Part shown: positions 53,501 to 61,070 of the stretch, piece by piece
How the letters are laid out: every line of letters begins with the position of its first letter
Numbering within the stretch: the stretch's first letter is position 1
NCBI GenBank assembly: GCA_900540785.1
Contig: UQHF01000012.1
Coordinates: 26,239 to 90,238, forward strand
Direction: 5' to 3'
Length of the DNA stretch: 64,000 bases
Source of the DNA: an uncultured Blautia sp.
GTDB taxonomy: Bacteria; Bacillota; Clostridia; Lachnospirales; Lachnospiraceae
Translations under genes and position numbers: made by a program
The notes under the pieces: model-generated
What the model was told of the DNA's origin: nothing
What the model saw: only the letters and a program-made list of their open reading frames with translations
Database searches by the model: none

Positions 53501-56500
53501 ATTTTCATTTGTAGGATCAGTTGTAGCAATAAGGGCTCCTGTTTTCTCATTACGGATTTCAAAAACAGCTCCTGCGAGTGGTTTCTGAGATCCCTCCTCC
53601 TGCTTTTTAATTTCGATTGCAAGCTTCTGTCTGCTATTTTCTATTGTCAGCTCTACTGTGGGCATCGTATCATCTACATGGACAGGAATTTTTTCTGTCA
53701 ACAGCTCATATCCCGGAGGAGGTGTCAGCTCATAAATATCATAATCTCCCGGATTGCTGAGAAGTACTGTGGCGATACCGCTTGCATTCGACTTAAACGT
53801 CACGATCGGGTCTGCGTTCTGCGGAGACTTGCCTTTTTCAAATACTCCAAAGACAGCTCCTGCAAGTAAATCTCGTGTTTCGCTGTCACGTTTGTATATT
53901 CGCAGACCATAGTTCGCCTTTGTGTTTTCGATTGTTTCCACATATACCGGATTTATCTGGTTCAGCTCAAACGGATACGTTTTTCCTGTTGCTGATCCAT
54001 AACCTGCCGGAAAACGAACTTCTTTGATATAGTATTTGCCATAAGGAAGAGAAATCGGACCAATCCTGCCATCCAAGTTTGTGATAAGCTCGTCGCCCAC
54101 CTGCTGGTCTGTGTCTTCACGATGAATAGTAAAGACAGCTCCCGCAAGCGGTTTCTGGTTATTTTCACTGTCAACTTTTACAATTGTCAGCTCGCCTTCC
54201 AGTTTCCGATTCGGAATATCCAGCTCAATCATCTGCTGATTCTTCTCAACCGCAAACGGAATCAGTTCTTTGGAAATCTGATAGCCCTCAGGCGCTTTGA
54301 TCTCCCTCAGGAAATATTTACCGTAAGGTATGTTATTGTATTCACCTGTACCGTCCATACCAATGGTGATTATTCCTACTTTTTCATACTGGTCAGATCC
54401 TGCATCTTCGTAGCTCTGCGGAGGAACACCCTTACGAATCTCAAATTCTGCACCTGAAAGGAGCTCTCCATTTTCCTGATCCATCTTTCTGATTCGAAGA
54501 TTGCCCATAACAGATTTATTATCACAATTTACTGACAGCCTTTTTGCCGTAATTGTCTTTCCATCCGAACCATATTCATTCTCAAACTCTTCAAGGGTAT
54601 AGGTATAAATTGTCGGATCCAGAATATATCCCTCAGGTGCCTGAATCTCCTGCACAGAGTAAGAATCTGCTCTCGGAAGATTTTCTACCCGCACGCCATC
54701 CGGCGAATCAGTAGTTGTTACCCGAATCGGATCATAACCATCCGGCGTAATCTCAAATACAGCTCCCGGCAGATAAGTACCTGGATGTTCTGCATCTTCC
54801 TTTATCAAATTCAGAGAAATGTCTATCTTTCTTAATTTGTTCGGAATTTTAATAGTCGCTGCACTTGGGGCTTCTTCTACTGTAATAGTTACTCCGTCAG
54901 GATTTGTACCAGACTGCGGTTCTTGGAATGTCAATGTTCCCATATAAATACTGTAATCCAGATAAACAGGTTCTTTTAGCATTTCATAATCAGGATTATC
55001 CACCGAAATTTCTTCAATTTTAAACCTATTCTTATCATTATATACATTCCAGAACTCATTCAATGCAGGAACATCTACATCAGCATACCCACCATTTTCC
55101 GCCCGTGTCTTTACGGTTACTGATCGCCCTGTTCCTTCATCCGTAATGATAAATTCTGCATCCAGCGGTTCTCCGTTTTCCCCGACCTTTCGAATTTTCA
55201 TTTCTGGTGTTCTTGTATTCGGCCAAGACACAACCTCTTCTCGTCTGATAACAGTATCGCCTTCTTTTATTTCATCAAAGTTCCAAATATCATGGGTTTG
55301 TTGCCCTCCACCCAAATAATAGCCCGGCGGTGCTTGAATTTCTTCTACTATATAATAATGTGCAAATGGCAGATCAATCTGCACACCATCCGGACTATCA
55401 GTTGTGGTCACTTCAATCGGCGTTTCTGACGGTGTATGTCCATCTTCTGACGGTGTAATGCGAAAGACTGCTCCAGCCAGGTATTTGTCTGGGTTATCTG
55501 TATCATGCTTGATTAATGTAAGACGGATAGGAATCCTTTTGTTGACTACCGTGATTGTAAGAGTATCTTCATCATAGGTCACTCCGTTCTTGTTGCTTGC
55601 TATGACACCATCGTAAACAGGTACTCCACCTCTAAACACCATCATAATCGTAGCCAGACGCTCTGTTTTCAACTGATACTGTGGTTCCGTTTTTGTTTCA
55701 TAAATATTGAAAGTCGGTCTCGCAAGACCATCATCAATGTTCGGATGTTTTTCGATTAATTCATCAACAAGTTCATTAAAGTTATAGAGACCTGTACTGG
55801 CATCAGTTTTGACATTAAATTCTTCTTTAATAGTAGGACCAAAGATTTCTTCTACCCAACTTGCCTCAACCCGAAACTCCGCCTCTACCGGTTCTCCGTC
55901 ATCGCCAACCTTACGCAGCTTAAATTCTGTTTTTTGAGGAATATTTTCTACATCTATCTTCACAATCTGAATTGCCTGTGTAGAACCTGCTTCTATTTTG
56001 ATTGGATAATGCGTGTTATTCGGTTCATATCCCGGTACCTGGGCTGCCTCAACCACGTAAGGATTGGCTCCCAGACGATCCAGAGGGATTGCCTGACTGA
56101 CTGCTTTACCATTGGAATCCGTCACAATAGATTCAATAAGCTCATCATCTCCGGACATAATATTGAATCGAACATATGGCAACGGCTTTTTATTTTCACT
56201 ATTACATTTGCTGATCTCTACCTGTACTTTCTGTGCAGGATTGGCAATCGTAAGCGGAATAATCTGCTCATGTTTTTCGATTGCCACCGGATAGCCTTTT
56301 ATAGATGGATCATATAAGTCATTGCCTCCATTTTCTACATCATTCAGATAACCATCTGGCACCTTTGTCTCACGAATAACGTAATTGCCATACCGCAAAT
56401 CATCAAAACGGGCAATTCCGTCTTTTCCTGTCACTTCTGTTTTAAGTGCTGTATTCAGATCATCTGCTCTGTAAATGGCAAATTCTGCACCTTCCAATTT

Positions 56501-59500
56501 TTTATCCGGATTATCCTTATCTACCTTCAGAATCTCTACAGAACCTTTAACAGGAGGATTTTTAAACATCACCTCGTAATTCAGCTGATCTGTCGTCAAT
56601 GAAAAATACTTTCCTGTATTCTCCGGCAAAACATGATTCTCACCCGGCGTTGTCTCTTCCAGATAATAGTGTCCCTGCTGCGCATTCACACTGGGATTGA
56701 CAATAGGCAGATCCTTAAATACAACCGTACCCGTTTCATCTGTAACCCCACTGGCCAGCAACGTTTTTTTGTCATAACGATTATACAGCTCGAAAGTCGC
56801 TCCCTGTACTGCAAGATCCGGCTCATCTGCATCTACCTTTTTGATGGTCACACGTCCAAGCAGCTCTTTATTCGTTACTTCAAAATAAGCCGTAATTTCA
56901 TTTCCCGCATCGTTCTTTGTAACATCTACCTTCCAGTTTTCTCCTACCACCTGTGATTCAACATTCAGGAAATCAAATGTATAATCAAGCAACTCTGTTT
57001 TCTCAAACTGAGGTGGTGTATATGTCTCTTTGATACGATAGGCGCTGTCTGCTGTCAACCAGTCTGAAGTAGCTTCTCCTTTCTCATCCGTTGTCAACTT
57101 CTCTACTGCCAGTGCCCCTTTATAGATTGTAAATTCAATTCCAGATAATGGCAGCCCATCCTGATTCACTTTCTTAACTTTGATTCTGCCTCTGTACGGT
57201 TCATTCGGTACCTCGCGTTTCAGGAAATATTCTCCTGATGACTCTGCCCCATTCTCCGTACTGATCACAAAAGGATGACGACCTTCTATTTTCTGATAAC
57301 CTTTGGGTGCTTCAATTTCTTCTATATAATAGGTAACATCTGCAAGCAGTTCTGTTGTCTCTGCGATTCCCTTACTGTTTGTAGTCAGCGTCTGCAGTAA
57401 GTCTCCATCTTCATCTGTAATCTCAAACACAGCCCCTGCCAGAGGTTTTTTGGTATCTGTTCCATACTTATATACCTGAAATCTCGTATCTAATTTTTTG
57501 TTCGTAATCTCTATAACAATCTCAGAGGATTCTGTCTGTATATACTTCTCATCAATCACAATTGGTTTATCCAGAAGTTTATATCCCGGTATAGTTTCCT
57601 CCTCCACAAGACGAAGTTCTCCTCGAACAATAACTTCCTTTTTGTAAGTACCAGGAATTTCTACTGTACCATTACGATCTGTCACAAGATTAGACTCTAT
57701 GGTATACCAGGTATCTCCTTTACGCTGTTCCAGACGAAAACGTACTCCCTGTAGCGGAAGTCCATCGCTGCCTTTTTTCCTGATCTTCAAATGCAGTGTA
57801 AGCTCTTTGTTCGGCACACGCACTTTGTTCAATGCAGCCTCTGTAACTGTTGACTTACTGGCATCAATGACTATTGATCGTACAGTATCATCCAGTTCAA
57901 ACCCCTCCGGTGCAGATATTTCCTGATAATATACAAGCGTATTATGCTTATAAGTATGTGAAGACGTCGCTGTACCGTCAGGACCGATCGTAAGAGTCTC
58001 ACAGTCACTCGGGTTGCTCAGGTCTGTACCCACTTTAAAGGTACAGCCAACTCCGTCCAGGATCGGATCTCCGGTACGTTCATTATATTTCTCAATCATC
58101 AGTCTTGCAGATTTCACTGAGTTTTCAAACCGAAAAACATTCTTTGACTGATCTGTACTGATCACAAGCTCCTGTCTGTTATCCGGAGATTCCGGTACAA
58201 GGTATCCCTCCGGTGCAGATACTTCTTCCATCACAACCGTAGTTCCCGGTGCAAATGTAACTGTTGAAGTAAATCTACCCTCACCATCCGTTACTGCTGT
58301 ATAGGTTGTCTCAGGATTTTCTTTATCCCAGTACTTAAACTTTGCACCGGAAAGCGGCTGACCAGTTCCGGCCTCCACCTTTTCCAGGGTAACCGGATAC
58401 CTTACACGGTCATTAACAAAAGTTACGGTACCGGTACCGCCAGTTGTGAATGTAACAGTTTTTATCTCATCACTTTTTATCAGATGCGGCGGTACTTCAT
58501 GCTCCTGTACATAAATTGTATTCACATCTGCTTTTTCCAGGCGAATCTCTGTTTCTCCTTTTTCATCTGTAGGCTTTGTAACCTGGTCCAGATTCGTCTT
58601 GGATGTTCCATATTTGAATGTAACACCGGAAACCGGAGCTCCCGTGTCATCTGTTTTTTTAATCTTTACACGGGATATAGGAACCACATTTGCCGTACAT
58701 GAAACAGAAAGTGCAGGCAGCGTACCGGATACAATCACTGTCTGCTGTCCTGAACCCAAATAATACATCATATCTGCATACTTGCTCGGTGCTTTTGTAT
58801 AATCAAATCTGACACTCCTGATAACCATATCAGGATTTAATTTGAATTGAATCTGACTTCCATATCCTCCGTATTCAAGCACGCCGCCAGAAGGCAATGC
58901 CTGACTCAATCCCCACGGACTAAGTGATCCTGATTTCAGTTTAATTGTATAAATCTTATTCGGATCACTTTTATCCTGATAAAGAGTTGTATTTTCAAAC
59001 ACTGGTTTAGTATTGAACTCATTTATCAGACGTTTAATTTCTGCCTTTCTTGTATCTACAACCGAATTCAAGCTGGCACCCGCACCCCCTCCGCTGGTCT
59101 GCCGATGCCATGAAATGTTAGACACACCGAGTTCTTCCCATATCAGCTCCTGAGCCGCCATAAAATACTCTGCCTGCAGCTCATTCGTGCTCCAGTGTCC
59201 CGGATACTCTGCTCCAAAATAAGCATACTCCAACATGCGCTTTGCTTTTGCCGGATCGTTTTTAAAAGTTGGATGCTCTGTCAAGGGTTTATTATGCAGT
59301 GTGTACCATTTCGTGATGTCATCTACATCCGGCTCAATACAATAGGCAACATGCAGCTCCGAAGTAGCGGCATCCTTTCCGTATATCCACGGATAATTTC
59401 GATTGGAATGATTCACTCCCTTGTACCTATAGGAAAGATATATTCTGCCGCCATTATAGGACATTGTAGACCACTGGACAGGATTGCCCTTGGTGTTTGC

Positions 59501-59863
59501 CGCTAACTCAGTATCACTTTCCGTCCCGTCAGAAAGGACTTCCTCCTCCGGCTGAATTTCCTCTGCTCCATCGGAGAAAAGCTGTTCTTCCTCCGGCGTG
59601 TCCATCTGCAGTTGTTCCTCGCCTTCTTCCGTCACTGAAGAATCCAACGTTTCCTGTTCTAATACAGAACTGTCGTTTTGCTGAATTTCTGAACTAATTT
59701 CATTGGAATCTGAACTTCCATCACTCAACACTATTTCATTCTGTTCTTCTGCCGCTACAACAAAAGCGCTCATATCCGCACTGGTAAACAGAATTACCAT
59801 TACCAGAATCCAGGACATTATCTTTTTAAAAACGCTTCCTTTTTCCTGTAATAACTTTCTCAT
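47591..59863 (-). CDS. Giant thioester-domain adhesin/tip pilin with about 34 prealbumin-like modules, MPFTG anchored
   Basis: 4,090 residues. Signal peptide 1-40 or so (ends FVVAA), then an acidic Ser/Glu-rich stretch to about residue 120. A thioester domain follows (about 125-275): Cys175 in VAYCIEPDVDD and Gln238 in MAAQELIWEELG are the pair expected to form the Cys-Gln thioester used for covalent host attachment. From about residue 390 to 4050 come about 34 SpaA/CnaB modules of 95-135 residues. Most end in an E-box such as IRETKAPEGY and begin with a strand like LKIRKVDSE, with the isopeptide Lys. The end is MPFTGGTGMLDYAAGG plus a basic tail. ATG 59863 overlaps the upstream stop as ATGA. 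Confidence 0.93.
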   Translation of the reverse strand: MRKLLQEKGSVFKKIMSWILVMVILFTSADMSAFVVAAEEQNEIVLSDGSSDSNEISSEIQQNDSSVLEQETLDSSVTEEGEEQLQMDTPEEEQLFSDGAEEIQPEEEVLSDGTESDTELAANTKGNPVQWSTMSYNGGRIYLSYRYKGVNHSNRNYPWIYGKDAATSELHVAYCIEPDVDDITKWYTLHNKPLTEHPTFKNDPAKAKRMLEYAYFGAEYPGHWSTNELQAEYFMAAQELIWEELGVSNISWHRQTSGGGAGASLNSVVDTRKAEIKRLINEFNTKPVFENTTLYQDKSDPNKIYTIKLKSGSLSPWGLSQALPSGGVLEYGGYGSQIQFKLNPDMVIRSVRFDYTKAPSKYADMMYYLGSGQQTVIVSGTLPALSVSCTANVVPISRVKIKKTDDTGAPVSGVTFKYGTSKTNLDQVTKPTDEKGETEIRLEKADVNTIYVQEHEVPPHLIKSDEIKTVTFTTGGTGTVTFVNDRVRYPVTLEKVEAGTGQPLSGAKFKYWDKENPETTYTAVTDGEGRFTSTVTFAPGTTVVMEEVSAPEGYLVPESPDNRQELVISTDQSKNVFRFENSVKSARLMIEKYNERTGDPILDGVGCTFKVGTDLSNPSDCETLTIGPDGTATSSHTYKHNTLVYYQEISAPEGFELDDTVRSIVIDASKSTVTEAALNKVRVPNKELTLHLKIRKKGSDGLPLQGVRFRLEQRKGDTWYTIESNLVTDRNGTVEIPGTYKKEVIVRGELRLVEEETIPGYKLLDKPIVIDEKYIQTESSEIVIEITNKKLDTRFQVYKYGTDTKKPLAGAVFEITDEDGDLLQTLTTNSKGIAETTELLADVTYYIEEIEAPKGYQKIEGRHPFVISTENGAESSGEYFLKREVPNEPYRGRIKVKKVNQDGLPLSGIEFTIYKGALAVEKLTTDEKGEATSDWLTADSAYRIKETYTPPQFEKTELLDYTFDFLNVESQVVGENWKVDVTKNDAGNEITAYFEVTNKELLGRVTIKKVDADEPDLAVQGATFELYNRYDKKTLLASGVTDETGTVVFKDLPIVNPSVNAQQGHYYLEETTPGENHVLPENTGKYFSLTTDQLNYEVMFKNPPVKGSVEILKVDKDNPDKKLEGAEFAIYRADDLNTALKTEVTGKDGIARFDDLRYGNYVIRETKVPDGYLNDVENGGNDLYDPSIKGYPVAIEKHEQIIPLTIANPAQKVQVEISKCNSENKKPLPYVRFNIMSGDDELIESIVTDSNGKAVSQAIPLDRLGANPYVVEAAQVPGYEPNNTHYPIKIEAGSTQAIQIVKIDVENIPQKTEFKLRKVGDDGEPVEAEFRVEASWVEEIFGPTIKEEFNVKTDASTGLYNFNELVDELIEKHPNIDDGLARPTFNIYETKTEPQYQLKTERLATIMMVFRGGVPVYDGVIASNKNGVTYDEDTLTITVVNKRIPIRLTLIKHDTDNPDKYLAGAVFRITPSEDGHTPSETPIEVTTTDSPDGVQIDLPFAHYYIVEEIQAPPGYYLGGGQQTHDIWNFDEIKEGDTVIRREEVVSWPNTRTPEMKIRKVGENGEPLDAEFIITDEGTGRSVTVKTRAENGGYADVDVPALNEFWNVYNDKNRFKIEEISVDNPDYEMLKEPVYLDYSIYMGTLTFQEPQSGTNPDGVTITVEEAPSAATIKIPNKLRKIDISLNLIKEDAEHPGTYLPGAVFEITPDGYDPIRVTTTDSPDGVRVENLPRADSYSVQEIQAPEGYILDPTIYTYTLEEFENEYGSDGKTITAKRLSVNCDNKSVMGNLRIRKMDQENGELLSGAEFEIRKGVPPQSYEDAGSDQYEKVGIITIGMDGTGEYNNIPYGKYFLREIKAPEGYQISKELIPFAVEKNQQMIELDIPNRKLEGELTIVKVDSENNQKPLAGAVFTIHREDTDQQVGDELITNLDGRIGPISLPYGKYYIKEVRFPAGYGSATGKTYPFELNQINPVYVETIENTKANYGLRIYKRDSETRDLLAGAVFGVFEKGKSPQNADPIVTFKSNASGIATVLLSNPGDYDIYELTPPPGYELLTEKIPVHVDDTMPTVELTIENSRQKLAIEIKKQEEGSQKPLAGAVFEIRNEKTGALIATTDPTNENGEVTVEVPAGNQTYTVTEIKAPEGYVLDSTPHKVTVTKEDDGNGNIIYEAEPLVIDNRLIKGNIKLVKVDETDRTIPLAGAVFEVRNESGEKVDELTTNSQGEAMSKELTYGKYTLVETQAPDGYELSEQTYQAELSEAKPLVTVTATNARKKGGFVIKKVDAQKPETILPEAEFTIFKSSEDAQNQQNAIEKQTTGADGLARFEQLDYGTYYIRETKAPEGYQLNNRIMAVTVDKDWKEAEPLVAEDYPQPQEGYFRVVKTDKETGSTLAGAEFTVTGPDGYSKVYKTDKSGAFQTDALKPGMYTVTETKAPDGYYISDQPSKTVEVKAGAGTLVEMQEAVFENEQILMPIRIKKTDGDKKDPKPLVGAEFKVYRLEGTDGQSKTEVDTLVTDMHGEAVSRLLPAGSYEVVETQPPKGYELAENPSQKVTINKDSTEETLTFTFVNEILKGTLKIRKVDSETKKVLPGAVFEAYSTEFGVYYRATSADDGYAVFENLPYGIYRIREVEAPEGYELNSDFEKYVEIGKDSPEGGAEITLEVPNTPLMGEIQLTKKDAETGEILEGAIYGIYTRLLENGDIDPTSHMDGYDMVTKAPHVTSKKLSYGTYYVKEITPPDGYKVNDKVYTVTFKENIPLVAIGAEDEAYKGSISVVKKDSATDQPLKGVIFAIFTAEEYEKYQKYQEEGSGDIEELSPIYLTTDEMGQASTGNILELGQEYVMIEYAPPAGYDPPVNEDGSEKVWRFTPTKDEMIFEYEIENTKQREIIIHKTDENGNPVNGVVFGLFSYGTDGKPETDDDKEIAQFATAIDGSGIARYETDDLPNGWYYVKELSCGSAGYEMSKEIVPIEITDDKREYEFDFINYKPRAEIAIQKRDEFGRPLAGARFGLYQFTPDWQEKTDFEEDLIQEFEMDENGYGKIENLLCDLYVIREIEAPQGYRLMEPILVDLLDVEDDIDETKPPKPSEDNVKMTDSGSGISTDWQEEDSPVHITKGEKNGRTYYYYLHNLYNEPLTGWIEIHKEAVSQDGSPIEKIDLSNARFQIIEESGKVVDTVITDQFGRAKSRELPLGTYIIREIQAPDGTQLNGQEGTVVIDGTGVNDIYTYTHKNKIVMGQLKIKKADPAGKALAGAQFAIYTESGSDGEPVDSITTGEDGTATSKLLPYGWYIVRETKAPEGYELDTNLRLRCRISENEQIVEFTVMNYPGNEPGIYIVKYDKDNPNKYLEGAQFDLYKDSALTEKIGGPYVTEENGQVKITDTDALNKGETYYLKETRAPEGYQLDETAHSFVWGETTTIALYIPNEKEKGYIRFEKTGEMLSEIKDDLSYPNLKELVWEQQQLSGAQIGIYATEEIELDGKTYQPGDLIVRLESGETSPGLPLGTYEYQELSAPPSYILDTQRHKVEVTETTTQIEPAFVSLENQHASVNLQLYKKFSDENTSEKLKQVKFGVYTVGTVTSGKVQIEPDTLVGVFGVDENGFANPELKLPQGSYYVRELETADGYLLDETRYPFKVVYDNGNEKIIISSKENPIVNEPVYGVIRLEKKGELFTQVEVSIEENKYQVNRPVFTQGELNGAKVEIRAKETVTIGDSTYQPGEVIDTLISGEKPESRKLPFGTYTVVEVEAPEGYVLDSTPRDVTIRAPEEGSHVHTVELVSLTNAKKKVDLNLYKSFFGLEIEEAEELYQKVLFGVYAAEDIPGAADGVSLKKDTLVELIRIEADGSGGMEKALLPAGNYYVKELETADGYQVDDTHYPFSVSFGKDVSDTENSDTGSDTITVEVEGIDAEHPLINLPEGAEVPFAFRKIGEDGQPLAGAVFRLYTCKEEHEHSQEAGTESSCWEEVHGLSPKTSGADGIVDFGILPNGTYQLKETEAPEGYVLPAGQWRFTVNSEAEPGEHIIFTPTGGAQPPAFQKAEEDAVYQYQVMNRKARQMPFTGGTGMLDYAAGGGALLALAELVNRRRKKKNKGNVQ
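48110..49590 (-). repeat. Tandem duplication of a two-module unit in the giant adhesin
   Basis: By my count modules 30-31 and 32-33 (about residues 3,425-3,918) are two copies of one pair. The first of each pair has the TYQPGDLI/TYQPGEVI loop and the second the DTLV and ELETADGY motifs (YYVRELETADGYLLDETRYP against YYVKELETADGYQVDDTHYP). Confidence 0.75.
54510..55935 (-). repeat. Second two-module duplication in the giant adhesin
   Basis: Modules 10-11 and 12-13 (about residues 1,310-1,785) pair off. FKLRKVGDDGEPVEAEF corresponds to MKIRKVGENGEPLDAEF, and VTTTDSPDGVQ to VTTTDSPDGVR, followed by EEIQAPPGY and QEIQAPEGY. Confidence 0.7.
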
Positions 59864-60603
59864 TCTGACACCTTCCTTCTTTTCCATATCAAAATACCAG
59901 CCGATGCTGCTGAAAATCCAAGAAGAAGCCCGTATCCTGCAGCATGTGATTCATCACCTGTTTTCGCTCCGTCAGCCTTTCCCGGATTTGAATGATCTCC
60001 CGGAGTATTTCCTCCCGAGCTTCCCGGTGAGTCCGGATTTGGCGTTATTGTTGCCGTTAATCCGGGAGTTGGCGTTACCGGCGGAACCGTCGGTTTGCCC
60101 GGCAGCGAAGCTTTGGGATTTACTTTTACACTGAACAGAGGTCCCTTTTCTTCATCATCTACCGTTTCATAATAAGGCAAATGTACCAATGATGAGGTAA
60201 TCGTTCCATATTCTGAAGAATCTTCTGCACGTATCAGATACACGCCTCTGTCAATTCCTGAAAAAACAAGTTTTCCGGCTGCATCTGTTTTTCTGCTCAT
60301 AACCGGCTCTCCCTCAAGTTTTTTTTCTATCTGGAGCACTGCTTTTTGCGAAGTCTCAGCTGTTTGTGGATATTCTGAAATTCCATAAACCGGATCAATA
60401 GAGGGTTCCCCGGTTTCTGCAACTTCTCCTACGTCATAAAGTCCCAGTGTGACTCCTTCCCAGTCAGAATACGGACTTTTCAAATCTTCAAGCTGGACCT
60501 CTATATAACAATCGGCGGCATATACCTTTGTTGTTGAAAACAAGAGGCACATGCCGCCAATCAGTCCACATAACCTCCTAGCTTTCCTTTTTGTTCCTTC
60601 CAT
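59860..60603 (-). CDS. Minor pilin-like surface protein with atypical sorting signal
   Basis: 247 residues. Signal peptide to about residue 30 (ends KVYAA). One SpaA-like beta domain (about 32-165) has the internal turn KTDAAGKLVFSGIDRGVYLI. A Pro/Thr/Gly-rich stalk follows, then GAKTGDESHAAGYGLLLGFS and the tail WKRRKVSE. That end has the architecture of a sortase signal, but with AKTGD in place of LPxTG. Start ATG 60603 follows AAAGGAG; the open frame extends to 60648 only with a TTG. First gene of the pilus operon, overlapping the giant adhesin by four bases; it may be the basal or accessory subunit. Confidence 0.82.
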   Translation of the reverse strand: MEGTKRKARRLCGLIGGMCLLFSTTKVYAADCYIEVQLEDLKSPYSDWEGVTLGLYDVGEVAETGEPSIDPVYGISEYPQTAETSQKAVLQIEKKLEGEPVMSRKTDAAGKLVFSGIDRGVYLIRAEDSSEYGTITSSLVHLPYYETVDDEEKGPLFSVKVNPKASLPGKPTVPPVTPTPGLTATITPNPDSPGSSGGNTPGDHSNPGKADGAKTGDESHAAGYGLLLGFSAASAGILIWKRRKVSE

Positions 60604-60745
60604 AATATCTCCTTTCCCAATATAGATTTTTACAGGTAAGCGCTTCAAAAGATGTCATGTCTATATCATTCAATTTTATGTTTAGTCACAATAATATCTG
60701 CTATTTCCCAAGATTTTGTCATTATATCCAACATTTTTCAATTTG

Positions 60746-60775
60746 ATTATACCCCCCCCCGTATTTTTTTGTCAA
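60746..60775 (-). promoter_or_regulatory. Predicted pilus-operon promoter with nine-G tract in the spacer
   Basis: Minus strand TTGACA (60775-60770), then an 18-bp spacer formed by AAAAAATAC and nine G (60760-60752), then TATAAT (60751-60746). Both hexamers are perfect consensus. Loss of one G would give the optimal 17-bp spacing. The leader to ATG 60603 is about 135 bases. Confidence 0.85.
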
Positions 60776-61016
60776 CTATTTTGTCTAAAAAAGCAGAATT
60801 TCCTGTTTTAATTGCACTATTTATGGTATTTTTATTCAAAAAAAACGTGTATGGAAACACACATCCTTCACATATATTGTGACAAATGCACAATTAATCG
60901 ATTCATAAATTACAAATACTGATTATTTTGCACTGTATTATAGTGTTTTTAAAATCAGATTATCTTATCAATTTTAATAAAATTATAGAATAAGAAGAAC
61001 AAATTTCTCTCTGCAT
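60776..61016. other. AT-rich intergenic stretch upstream of the pilus promoter
   Basis: Together with the leader (60604-60745) this forms a gap of more than 400 bases without a gene. It is strongly AT-rich, with A- and T-runs that may bend or give UP-element activity. A GTGT-GGAAA-ACAC mini-hairpin lies near 60848-60862. I see no coding potential or clear operator. Confidence 0.5.
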
Positions 61017-61051
61017 AAAAAATACCGGCTGAATTTCTCCAACCGGTATTT
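61017..61051 (-). terminator. Terminator of the secreted-protein gene, copy 2 of the 35-bp repeat
   Basis: Identical over 35 bases, and in the same orientation, to 44461-44495. It follows the stop of the gene at 61071 and isolates it from the pilus promoter. The T-run on the minus strand is supplied by the leading A6. Confidence 0.85.
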
Positions 61052-61070
61052 CTCTGCTGTTTAGTTTTTC

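Noticed and set aside
47591..59863. CRISPR-like or DNA-level tandem repeats suggested by the repetitive gene
   Set aside because: The repetition is at protein-domain level with diverged codons; no short exact repeats with spacers were seen.
60752..60760. Possibility that the nine-base homopolymer is an assembly error
   Set aside because: I cannot exclude a length error of one base, but the tract lies exactly between two perfect promoter boxes, so its existence is credible even if its length is not fixed.
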